64,000 nt of DNA, from positions 124,001 through 188,000 of the forward strand of contig NW_026570254.1 in the NCBI RefSeq assembly GCF_019649055.1, given 5' to 3'. Both the position numbers and the translations under genes were made by a program. Positions 12,701-23,779 of the stretch are shown here, piece after piece. A model generated the notes under the pieces. That model was not told the DNA's origin, did no database searches, and saw only the letters and a program-made list of their open reading frames with translations. The stretch's first letter is position 1, and the number at the start of each line of letters is the position of its first letter. The stretch is from Paramacrobiotus metropolitanus (taxonomy: Eukaryota; Tardigrada; Eutardigrada; Parachela; Macrobiotidae).

Positions 12701-15700
12701 TTTATTGACTTTTAAGTTTAACTGTTGAATTAAATAACCAACTGTATTTCTGCAGAGTATGCTTCACATATTATAATTCGACTCGCCACTATATATTATA
12801 TATATTTTAATTCATTTATCACTTCGAAGACATCGCAGACATTTTTAATGATTATTTTACTTACCAACTCCACCGAGCCGTAATGCCTTCGGCTAAATAC
12901 CCCTCTCCGGATAGAGAGATCCGCGCTAGGCGAACTGCAAGAAATAATCAGGAAAATCATTAACGGCGCTAAAGATGCCGTGGTTGTTGTGCTATCGTTT
13001 TCCAATATGATATTTTTCTCCGCACGTGGAAAAAAAGTAATCAACCTAAGCCAAATCGAAAATCTGCACCTTTGTGTGCGTTTGCGAAATATTTGACAGC
13101 TGAAGTCTTCCTGATAAATTTGGTCTTCGAACACTACCGGCAGTGCAAGTCGCGACACAGTTAGGGATTTTGATCTATCTCGTTTGTTAAAATGAAGCAT
13201 TTTTACAAATAAACCAACTTATTATCATCCTTATGTTATAAGCCGTACGCAGTCGGCACGTTTGCTGTGAAATGGTATTTCCGGCACAACACAAATCTGC
13301 TAGGCAAATACAGCATATTATATACTGCATTCGGTACACTCGATAGCCTGCACTTGCACAAATACAGAATACATATGCTGTATGCACGCGCGCATGCCGT
13401 CAAAACTGATAGGCTGCTGGATTTGGCGGGATAGTCCCATTATAGGAGGGGGATGCATGCATACGCGGCTTCCGCCAATATACTTTTTCAACAGATCATA
13501 ACCGGTTTTACATCGCGCCAGTACGCCGATTTCATGTACTATGTACCTCGCGCAATGATTTATCATACGAGTTGCCGATTGCGTCTATCAATTACAATAC
13601 AGCAGCAAAGCATTAGTGTGCTAATGCACCGTGCGTTTAATGATGTGACCGCAGGCAAATTGTTTTACTCATCTTGGCTTGGGTATAAAAAATTGTAAGC
13701 AAGAAATCAATGAATGTGCAGTGAATCCATCTGCATGTTTTAGTGTACAATATGCAGCCCAAACCGTACAGCTAGGGTGCCCTTTACAAGAACTGGCATA
13801 TTGTATGCATCACATCACCCCGCTTAAATAAGGTACGCGTAAGTTAAATTTCAGATGTGCATTAACGCGGTATCGCAAGCGTTACTCGTTACCGAGATCC
13901 CGAAAACCGATACTATGGCTATTTTGGCGAAAAAAAAGGCTGGGACTAAAAAAATAGTAGTAAATCAACTATTTGTACATGAATACACTCCAAGGGTAAA
14001 ACGGGTTATGATCGTAATCAACTGCAGAATGCGAGATTGTGTTTTACATTCTTACATAGTGAACCTACGTTATATATATAGTGAACTGTGAGTTATAATG
14101 GCTACGGGGTGCGATATCCTGAGCCGGCAGAAATTTAGCGGCATTCCTATTTCTTAACCTTTACCAATCCAGTGAGCTATATATTACCTTTCCATCATGC
14201 TGGGAATTAGGTACAGTGGTACTCTGATTCTTCGGATTAACTTTCTTCTTTGTGTGGTCTACTGAACGTACTGCACGTCGCTAAACGCTGCACATCTGTC
14301 GCAAAATATGCTACGGAAATGAGTTCTTTAACAGCTGTGAGACGGAAGAATGGGCAAGTAATTCTTTGACCAATGATACGTTTATACTAGCTTTATTGGT
14401 TAAATATGGCTTTAATATGCATACGTAAGAATTATACAATCTGTGCAGAATGCAGAGTATATGAAACGTATGTGCAATTGTGCATGTACTTAGCATTTGC
14501 TCCAGAACTCAAAAACAAACTCGGGAGTATTTTTTTTGCTTGAGCGTGAAGAATTTCCTATTGAATTCAGACCGCTGAGGGATATTTACGAAAGAACAAT
14601 CTGCGTTTTTTGCGTTTTTATCCAGCATTTGTGATCTCGAACCATATCAATGCAGTTTTTACAAATTTTCGACAGTATAAACTTCTGTGCAAAGGTCTTA
14701 ATAACACAAGCACTGACTTGATGAAAGTACAAGTATTATTAATCTCTTTCGTTGCAACTAACAAGTATCCGACGCGGATTTAGGTATATATACTGACCAC
14801 GGCCATACATATGTAACAGATATGCCCATAATTCATGGATAGAGCTACAATTTGTATACTACTAGTTTAGTACAGTAGCATTATGACTGCATACAACTAC
14901 AAGTGACGTATCATGACGTACTCAGTACTGTATGCTTTAACCTTCAAACCCGTTTGGTTTAGGTTAGCTTGCATATTCTGCATTTGTGATATGTATTTCG
15001 AAATTAGCAAAACCAGAACGAGCGCATCTTTACAAATCTGCACTCGTGATAATTATTCTTTTTATTATTATCTATAAGACCATAACTTCACCTTCCAGTT
15101 TTCATCAACAGAACCTTGGTAGTGTTTGTAGAAGCAAAGGTGCTGGCACATTATACACGAGAAACGGAGAAAGGTAGTGATAAAATGTGGTGTAAACAGT
15201 AGAGCGAAGAAAAAACTCTTTCAAAATAGTACGATTTTCAGATAACCAATAACCTAGAGCCCTGCACAGCCAAGTTGTGGCAGCAGCCGAAATTAATTCC
15301 TCTGCTTCGACTACTAACTTCTACGCTTTTTATTCAATTTTTTATTGATAGTTCTTGATCAATAGTACCTGTCACAATTATGCTTTTATGCAAAAAAGTG
15401 AAGGTCAAGAAACGGGAGCTAAAGGTTTACTTTTGTTTCTTCTCAAAAACTGCGTACGGTCTATCCCTCTGAACCACGTCTATGGGAGTTGCATCTAACT
15501 TCAAAACCACCGCAAACACTGACTGCGCTAGATCCTTCTGCTTACCGTATCGATGGACCACTCAACAGTTTTCAAATAGGTCCGCTTAAAAACTCCGGTC
15601 GGTGAATTTTTTATAGGAGCAATGAAAAGGGTCATAAGATGACCATTATCTCATCTCCGTAGTCACCGGTTGACTCCCTAGTAGTCCGTACCAACTTAAT

Positions 15701-18222
15701 AAGAAATTAAGATTTTAATATTACTGGATAGAATAGAAACAGAATAGAATTAGAAAATTTTGCAACAGAAAATTACACCAGAAAAGTGCAAAAAAGATAA
15801 ACAAAACGATGTACAGATATATTCATAATAATTATTCATTTCACGAAAGTGCGCAACTCATAATATTATTCCCAACTTCGTATTACTCCAACCTGCACGA
15901 TATTTTCAAACCAGCCTTGCCCAACTTGGTTGGGCAAGGCTGTACTGAAGCTTATTACAAAATCTCATAATTAAAGCTTGTTACACCATCGGGCAGTCGG
16001 TGACAATACATACGAAGTGTTAATGTACGGTAAGATGTGAGTAAGATACAGTCGTATATTATTCAATTATTCCTAATTATGGCATATTAACAGAATTTTA
16101 TAATAATTTTGCTCTTATAATTTCATTGCAGAAGGCCATGTGACAAAAAAGTACAACGTTTTCAATTTATAAAAAATTTAAAACGGGGTTTATGAACTGA
16201 CCGTGAGGTGCGCACCTGACCAGGGAACAGAATCTACTAGGTGAGTAGAAAACTTTCACATAGATACAATCCATAATTCAACAGGTCTGCACAAATCACT
16301 TTGTGTACCACGAGATACAAGTTTTTGTTTTAACTATTTTCTACATTAACTTATTTCATCCAGAAAATGTATTTGATAATCAATAATACTCGTATTTATA
16401 TGGGTATTTATGGATATTAGAAAAATCAAAACTAAAGTGATAGGAGTTTGCATTAGAGGAGTATGGTGATGCGTAAAACCACGCTCTAATCTATGGACAT
16501 ATATCTATATAAGCAAAGCGAATGCTCTAATAAAACTGAATCGATCATGCAAAGGCACCAAAGACTTCTAACAGGCTGTAAATCTGTACTACAGTATATT
16601 TAAAATTATGGTTCTGTCGGAAGCATGTAAACTGTCTAAAATCGTAAGAGGTGCGCTTTCGGTCAACCAATGCCCGACTCGATGCTTTTCTAATCAGATT
16701 TAAATTTTCCTTATTACTGGTTAGTTTTGAAATCTACTTGTATTTAATGAATTGTTCAATATCACATGCACGTGCTGAACTTGCATGTGATTATCATAAA
16801 TCATGTCATTACAATAACCTCGTCATTACGTATTCATTTAGTGAAGTACCGTATTTACTACAGCATTACACCACGCAGTAGAACTGCACACCTCGGCAGA
16901 CAGCAAACCCAGAAACATTCAGTTACCAGCATTTATGTTCAAATGGTCACACACGTTGTTAGCAGGTTTTAAAAGACAGTAAATGCTACCAGAAAAGGAT
17001 GAAAGCACAATTATAAATAAGTGTCGCGTGCCGAGTGTCTAAATTTTGCACCATTAACTTAACACTTACAGTGACCATTAAATATTGACATTGAAAAAGT
17101 GCCTGAAAGCAATGTAAACATGACCCCATCGATACGTTTCTTGCAAGGAGAGAGCAGCAGGAGCAAAACTGCAGACGTAAAAATCAATTCGAGTACATAA
17201 TATTCGCGCCCAAAATTTTCGAATGATCCACAAAGTGCCGGTAGTACAAGGCTAGCTGCAACACTGTTGACGATAATTTGAGCGCTTTTAGCGGTTGGTT
17301 ATGCACATTATGGTGCATGCACCAGGCCGATCTGGCACAGTAACGTAAACGACATAATATATTTAACATAATTTAAAAGAACGGAGAGATCCTGCTAAAT
17401 TTTTAATATTTCGTACACATCAAAAGTCTAATATCACTTGATGATCGCCAGCTGCAACTCAGGTTTCGCTATTAAGTTATTAACCACGCACAGGGATGGA
17501 AAATTGTACTACAGTACTATGTTTTTGCGCTGGTCCCAGTGTGCACCGCACTGACAGCGGTAAATAGACAGTTGCACAATGACCTCGAAATCTTTAAACA
17601 ATCTTCAACACATCTTCAAACTGTATTCTAACTTTTTATTTGTGTGCAACTACAAATGTGAGTATGGTTTATGCCTATAGCATATTTCACGCCAAATCAC
17701 TAATGTGTGCATCAGTATGCAAACAATTGTGATCATGACATCGCTACAGTAAATTCGATATTTGCAGACCATCTCTGTGTAATGTTATCAAATTGAATTG
17801 CAGTGTCACTTTAATAACTCTACTTACCAATGGCAAACGCATGATTACTGCGTAACGCCCAGAAATTGGCCTTTAGCGATAAATACGAGTATAATGTCTG
17901 ATAGTATACAAATTTTTCGACGTGAAACTAATTTCCAGCCACGCACTCCTCCTGCAAAGGCAATGAGCAGCTGCGTCAAGTTCACATACCTTCCCGGGGA
18001 TTCCGATGAATTCGGTAAAAAGCTGGAGTCTGCACCAAGCGGTGAGAGCTGTAAATTTGCTATAAACTTTTTTCCCTTTTTACGACGCGAGCCAGTAAAG
18101 ACGCGCCGGAGTAATCCAGGTTTTTCTCTAAAGGATCTCTCATCGGGCCGCAGCTCGTCCAGGGATCCGCTGCGTTTCAGTGATTCTTGCGACAATTTTA
18201 AGTCATTTCCGGTAGTATTCAT
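3761..18222 (-). CDS. GARNL3: GARNL3-like RapGAP-domain and CNH-domain protein
   Basis: Nineteen phase-consistent exons (high to low): 18222-17990, 12934-12865, 11052-10890, 10318-10200, 9762-9631, 9527-9425, 8887-8789, 8436-8221, 7934-7782, 7702-7587, 7183-6995, 6678-6561, 6094-6029, 5928-5702, 5625-5398, 5265-5199, 4882-4799, 4618-4370, 4089-3761; 986 residues, close to the vertebrate length. The RapGAP domain (about 165-400) has [37 protein letters not shown] and [10 protein letters not shown], which holds the catalytic asparagine of Rap GAPs. A linker reads [23 protein letters not shown] beta-propeller (about 535-800) includes [12 protein letters not shown] and [14 protein letters not shown]. 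The tail is Ser/Pro-rich. The role known for the family is GTP hydrolysis on Rap-type small G proteins. Exon 18222-17990 (N-terminus [14 protein letters not shown]) is joined only by phase (AG|T) and is less certain than the rest. The first ATG after an in-frame TAA was used. Confidence 0.92.
12935..17989. other. Large GARNL3 intron, no nested gene seen
   Basis: About 5 kb of AT-rich sequence between the first two GARNL3 coding exons. Only short random-looking frames were seen on either strand. It contains the perfect hairpin at 15912-15942, listed separately. Confidence 0.5.
15912..15942. repeat. Perfect 14-bp stem hairpin
   Basis: Arms 15912-15925 (cagccttgcccaac) and 15929-15942 are exact reverse complements around a TTG loop. 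It is GC-rich inside AT-rich intron sequence and is not followed by a T run. It could be an accidental palindrome, a short inverted duplication or a structured RNA element. No function can be assigned. Confidence 0.85.
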
Positions 18223-21200
18223 TTCGTCCTTTCTTTTAACGTCCTCAGGATATTATCGACTCACACATCTTGTGCATAAACACGTCAATAATCATCCAGT
18301 TATCGCAGCTTAAAATTAGTCGGACAGGATGTGCAACAGCATAAGCATGTCTCGGGTGCATATACCGCACATATCAGGTTTATTGCATAGTTGTGTACAA
18401 AAAATAAAAACATGTACAACAGCTGCAGTGTCCAGAGTTGCTATAGCTCGTCAACGGCGCAACTCCCGTCTTGGCCTACTAATACTCTTCTGTCCTAATG
18501 GTCCGTGGAGAATTCGGTCATGTCCCTGTCCATATGTTGGAAGGGGAAAAATCATTTGATCAAAAATTGAAAGTGTCGACAGGAAAATGAGCAGTTGATC
18601 GCAGAGGGATTGATACTGTCCAAAGAAATTTGCCCAACCGACTGCATCGTGAGCAGTTGCTGCCCGGCTGCGAATCAGGTGGTCTAATGCGCGCGTGGCA
18701 GATATATATCCAAGTGTAAACGTGTTTCCCCCTTTTTCCCGTACAGTTTACGTTAACTGGATCGATGGTTATATCCACTTGAGAAAGCACTGCACGTTTG
18801 CCCAGCCAGCACGGCTAGTGTATCCCCGCGCATATATCCATAATATTGTATTTCGGCTTCCCTTGGCCCAATAATGGAATACACTTAACCACAATCGACC
18901 AGCATTTGTCCTGGAATAGTAATCCAAGCCAACTAACTGCCTGGAAGAAATCCTAATGGTGTATTTGTTGAATAATTTCCAGCGCAAATCGTATCATGCC
19001 ACACAGGAAGCATGTTCGGCGCGGAAGTGTAGGTTGCAGAAATTGGATTTTGTTGAGGGCGCGCACGCAGGACACAGTATATGCATCCGCGTATATCTGT
19101 ATATGTTGCGATAAGCGAGCTGTCTGGAGATGCCGCGACGTAAGCCGGCCAATCTTTTGGCTGATGACAGAACCCGGCTTAAAAGGAAATCCGCGGGATT
19201 AACGCCTGTGCTAGTCCGGTTTAAATATCATCTGCCGTGATTATTTCGGAGTGCGTCAATATTCTCGCCCAAAGCATGAGAAAAAATTAATAGCGCTTTA
19301 TGACATTCATCAAAAACTGCTGGAAAAACTTAAGCATCTGAATAAAAGTGGTTTCATTCCTTTGTCAGCAAAAAGTTTTCGAAATGGTCAGTAATCTAAT
19401 AAATACTGGGAATTCAGATTTTTACGCCTGATAATCTCTTTATAGTTACGGGTAAACTTTTAAAAGCAACAAATCATTATGGAAACGCTCCCGTTGTTAC
19501 AATCAACAAATGCGCTCAGCGACGTCTCATGCAACACACCATGCTGCATTCTGAAATTCGGCAAATTGCAAGAGCTGAATGGGTTTTTAGCTAACTTTAT
19601 AACTCCTTACTGTACTCGCAGCGGTCTATCTGATCCCAAATACAACTTATTCTCGAATTCCGCGTACGTTAGGTGCACGCATGTACTTATTGTACACATA
19701 AGCCCTGCGACAGGTGAATGAGGTATGTCTTCCGCGATCAGGAATATTCAGTGAAGAGATGTAAAACAACCTGATTTCCTGCAGCTATACTGTAACAAAC
19801 GAGATGATCCACTTGGGTATTGATCAGTGGATGTTTTTAGATTCTGTTGTAGAACCCGTGATTCTTCTGAGCCACTGAGGATCTCATTTCAATAGGATTA
19901 AATTGGATATGTGGTTTATCTGTAGTTGCAGGGCTCCTGTGAACCGCTCCTGCTTGGCACTAGAGCTTACACATAAATCTGCTACCTTGGGTAAAGCCGT
20001 ATTTTCTCAGCTCTTTAGCCATCAATCCTGCAGCTATGGTCCCATATCTTCGTACCCCAGTCCAGGATCCCTAGACACTAGACTGACCTTTGCGGTGGCT
20101 GTTCTTCTGTGCAACATAAGGGTCTCAGTTGTAGCTTGTTTACACGATCCAGCACGATGAAAATATTACTGGCAACTCAAAGGGCTTCGTATGCGTGTTA
20201 TGGTCAATTATGATCATCCGATCATCACCGTAAGACTCGATATTACCAACACAAACTGTTTGCTCTAATTGAGTTACAACCGTGCTCGGAACGTGCCGGC
20301 AGTATAGATATACTCACACCAGTTAAGTGCCCTTATTAGCAATTTGCCTGCTTTTGCCGCGTGCGGTTCAAATAAGTTAAAGGACCCTAGACTTGATTCG
20401 TACCTTTAAAAAACGTTGACCAACTTGCGGACTAGGACAAAATAATTCAATAGTCTCTGGTATTGCTTATTGTTAAGTATATTTTGTGCTAGTCCATTAA
20501 GTGTTTTAATTTTTTCGTCCCCTAAACAAACTACAGTAACGGCATCGATTACCGTCAGCACAGCACATCAGCTGATTTTTGTTCCAGAATTCCAAGTACG
20601 GACTCATGTTTGTAACTATTGTTTAATTATTAAACTGTAAACAAGGATCGCGTGTGAATAATTGGTGAACAACATTCTCTGATGCCTCCAAACAACCCTG
20701 GGAAAAGTAGCACATCATTTCGCCTACCGTGTTGAGGCAACACGTGAATATCGATCGTGGCCGAACCCACGAACTGCTCATTGTTTTTTGGTTTACTGTC
20801 AACCTAACATGATAATATTTACACAACAGGAATAAACCGACTTCGTTGCACACCGCCGCACGAGTATTATAAATCCTCGAAAAAAGATGCATCGGAGCAG
20901 GGGAACCGGAATCTTGTCCAAACTTTAAAAAGATAATCATATTTTAAATTTGTAAGCCTGAATTTAATACTGTGGGAATTTTCTTCCGCCATAAACAGAC
21001 CTGTTTACGATTTCATTGTCTGCGTAATAGTTACAATTTTTAATAAATAAATTTTCAATGAATTCGTCAGGTGAAATTATCTGATTAAACCGTGTCCGAA
21101 GCCAACAAAAGTCATTTGAATTAGTGAAGGCAGAGCGTGTAAGTGCACTTTGTCAGCGGCAGTTGCACTTGTACCGTATGACTGTACAGTACGTATACCT

Positions 21201-21448
21201 TTGTACTGTAGGCATAATAATATCGCAGTCGCACTGCTTCTTTACAATTTACGTACATCGTACAATATGGGGACTGCCATGCTGGAATGGCTTAAGTGAA
21301 ATTAGAAAGCTTTAATTAATTTTTGTTCTAACATGCAAATTGTGGGAAGACGATTAATATTTAATACTGAAGTTACTCGCCATAATCGCATAGTCTGTCT
21401 GCACTACCGAATTTGCTATCAACGACCTTTTCCCGGATTTATTGAACC
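18223..21448. other. No supported gene
   Basis: About 3.2 kb with only short frames on both strands. No conserved domain, paired splice signals or repeat could be defended here. Confidence 0.45.
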
Positions 21449-23163
21449 ATGGCGTCCTTATTTGATGTTTTCACTTTGTCTCTTGTGCTTTGTGTCATTT
21501 TTGCGAACTCGTCTTCTGCTTCTGAACGTGTGAATGCCCGTGTACGCCGAGATGTGATGTCTGATTTGTTGGCAGTCCTTCGTCCGTCGCGCAACCTCGC
21601 TTTCGGATCATCCCGTGGACTGTTCGCCAGTTCCGCAGATCCCTCTTCTCCCTATCAACAACTTCCTGGGTCATTTCCATACCAGCAGTTTCCTGGATCA
21701 CAACGAACATCCAGTAGCTTGAATTCCCTCCTGCTGCCACGCAATTCCCCGAGCAACTCTGGCCATGAATACGTCTTTTTTATGGACAGACTTCCCAAAT
21801 CTTCCACTGGCCTCATCGCTCTGCCTGCCAGTGACCCAGTGGATCCAGCGCTTATGAGCCAGCTGAGCGGTCCTGCACGGATGAATTCCCCTCTGACAGG
21901 CAGTCGATCGCTGTTATCGCTGCTCAGCATGCTGCCTTCTGTCGGCACTCCGAACATGAAGATAATCGTGTTCCCGCGAGCTCGAGGACTGGATGATGCT
22001 GGTCCGTCAAACGGCATGCCCAATAATGCTCTTCCGGATGCCAACGGAGGCCAACATCCTGCTGATGTGGCGCCGCCGCCAGTTGACCCAGCGATGGCCG
22101 CGCGTCAGAGCAACGTTCCCGATGCGGTACAGCGAAATCAACCACCTGCGCCACTTCCTTCCAATGCGATGGGTCAGCCGATGGTGCCAGGTTAGTTCCG
22201 CTTGCATCTCGAACACAGCCATAGCCATCTATGTACGGTTGTACCACTCGACCATTACTTCTTTTTTAAAAATCAACCGTTTCAGTTTGATTTCTGCGAC
22301 TTCGACTCAAAGCCGCTTATTACCATGAGACTGTACATGTCCATGAGCACAATATCTTGAAAATCGTTTCGGTGTTTCAGTACTATGGTATGCGACAACC
22401 ACTGATATTCGAAATTAGGCATCGTTTTCTTCTGACGTCTAACCACAAAGCACTGCAGTTTTGGGGGAGATTAACATTTTACAGCTGGCAACATGCCAAT
22501 ATGAACACCATTTCAACGCTACCGATAAGATTCCCACCGATCCGGGCGTCTCACCGCAGGCCTTCAATAAATAATATCATTGTTTTACAGTTTTTCTATA
22601 TTGCTGAAATTTAGATTCTTCACATTTGGCGCCTAGTATGCCATATGCATGACAGACTTCGGTATCCTGAATAACTGTATTTACGCTTTTCAGTGGCCAG
22701 TAGCGCACCGCAGCCGGGTGCTCCTCTGAACCCGAGCTTTTTTCCGGGCGGCGCCAACGGACAACCGGGGCCCGCCATAATCGACAACACAAAACCGGGC
22801 CCAACCACACCCAACATGGGGTCGCCAGCCCAGCTTCCCGTTCTGACGGCCGCACCACCGCAACCTGTACAACAGTCACGGCCTGTTGACAGCGGTATGC
22901 CGGGAGCTAACGATCGACTGCTGGTAAATAAGCCCTTGACGCGCCCCGGAGATCAGACGCAGACACCCACGCTGTACGGCTCAAATCCGACCGGAAGTGC
23001 CAGTCGGCCACCCATCTTCAACGGGCCCAATCAGCTGGATGTGCCGGTGTTTTCTTTAGACTCTGCTTACAATAACCCGTACGCAAGCCGACTAACTGGT
23101 TTTGGTAGACCACAAATTGTGAAGTCCGGTTCCGTATATGTCAATGTTCTTCCTATTTCGTAG
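21449..23163 (+). CDS. Secreted Pro/Ser/Asn-rich protein, lineage-specific
   Basis: Two exons, 21449-22190 and 22694-23163, join in phase (donor gttagt, acceptor cgcttttcag) to give 403 residues. The N-terminus (MASLFDVFTLSLVLCVIFAN) is a clear signal peptide. It is followed by an RVRR|D site of the kind furin-like convertases cut (inference). The mature part is low in Cys, rich in Pro, Ser, Asn, Gln and Gly, with a near-repeat SPYQQLPGSFPYQQFPGS and several hydrophobic patches (SLLSLLSMLP). No known domain was recognised. The composition suggests an extracellular matrix, cuticle, eggshell or secretion protein, but no single one is supported. It is followed by a repeat-rich 3' region. If the 30 kb exon belongs to GARNL3, this gene is nested antisense within its intron. 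Confidence 0.75.
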
Positions 23164-23525
23164 TCTTTCTGGTTTGGTAGTTAACTTTTGATTACGGGTT
23201 TCTGGGATAATCGTTTTTCTTTATGATACTGGCTGCTGTGGTTTGTACCATTAAATTAATTTTACTGTCGACAGTCCATTGGAAATATGATCCGCCTGCT
23301 GAGATCGCTGCGTGATTGTACATATTAAAGGGACGATCTACTAATCTATCCATTTTGACCGCATTCATAGGCGATAGGCTATAAGTAATCTCATCACATG
23401 GGAAAGGCGCATTTTACAATTAGATGTTTTGGCACAGCAGTGCACGACGAACAGTTCTTCTCATTTCTCGGCTAGGATACTATAGCAAATCTTAGTTAAC
23501 AATAAGCAAATCAAACAATAAACTA

Positions 23526-23593
23526 AGCCAGTGCCGCTCTACAGTAGTATAGGCATCTGGCGAAGCCTATACTACTGTAGAGCGGCACTGGCT
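23526..23593. repeat. Long perfect inverted repeat, 29-bp arms
   Basis: Arms 23526-23554 and 23565-23593 are exact reverse complements (left arm begins agccagtgccgctctacag) around a 10-base loop, atctggcgaa. The right arm abuts the first copy of the direct repeat at 23593. The stem length and small loop would let RNA fold like a short hairpin precursor, but no function is shown. Confidence 0.9.
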
Positions 23594-23779
23594 AAGCATG
23601 TACCAAGGTAAATCGGTAGTCAATACAAAGTGTTTTGGAAAATACAAATTGGAGAATAAATAATTGGAATCTATAGCAAATTTAAGTAATTGGAATCTAT
23701 AGCAAATCTTAAACAATAAGCATGTACCAAGGTAAATCGATAGTCAATACGAAGTATTTTGGAAAATACAAATTGGAGA
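23593..23779. repeat. Direct repeat pair, 63 bp each
   Basis: Copies at 23593-23655 and 23717-23779 (spacing 124 bp) differ at about three positions. Both start taagcatgtaccaaggtaaa and end acaaattggaga. The interval also holds a shorter doublet, taattggaatctatagcaaa. The pattern points to local tandem duplication. Confidence 0.85.

Noticed and set aside
18329-19202. Several 60-76 codon frames on both strands
   Set aside because: They are of random-expectation length, overlap each other, and have no domains or paired splice sites.
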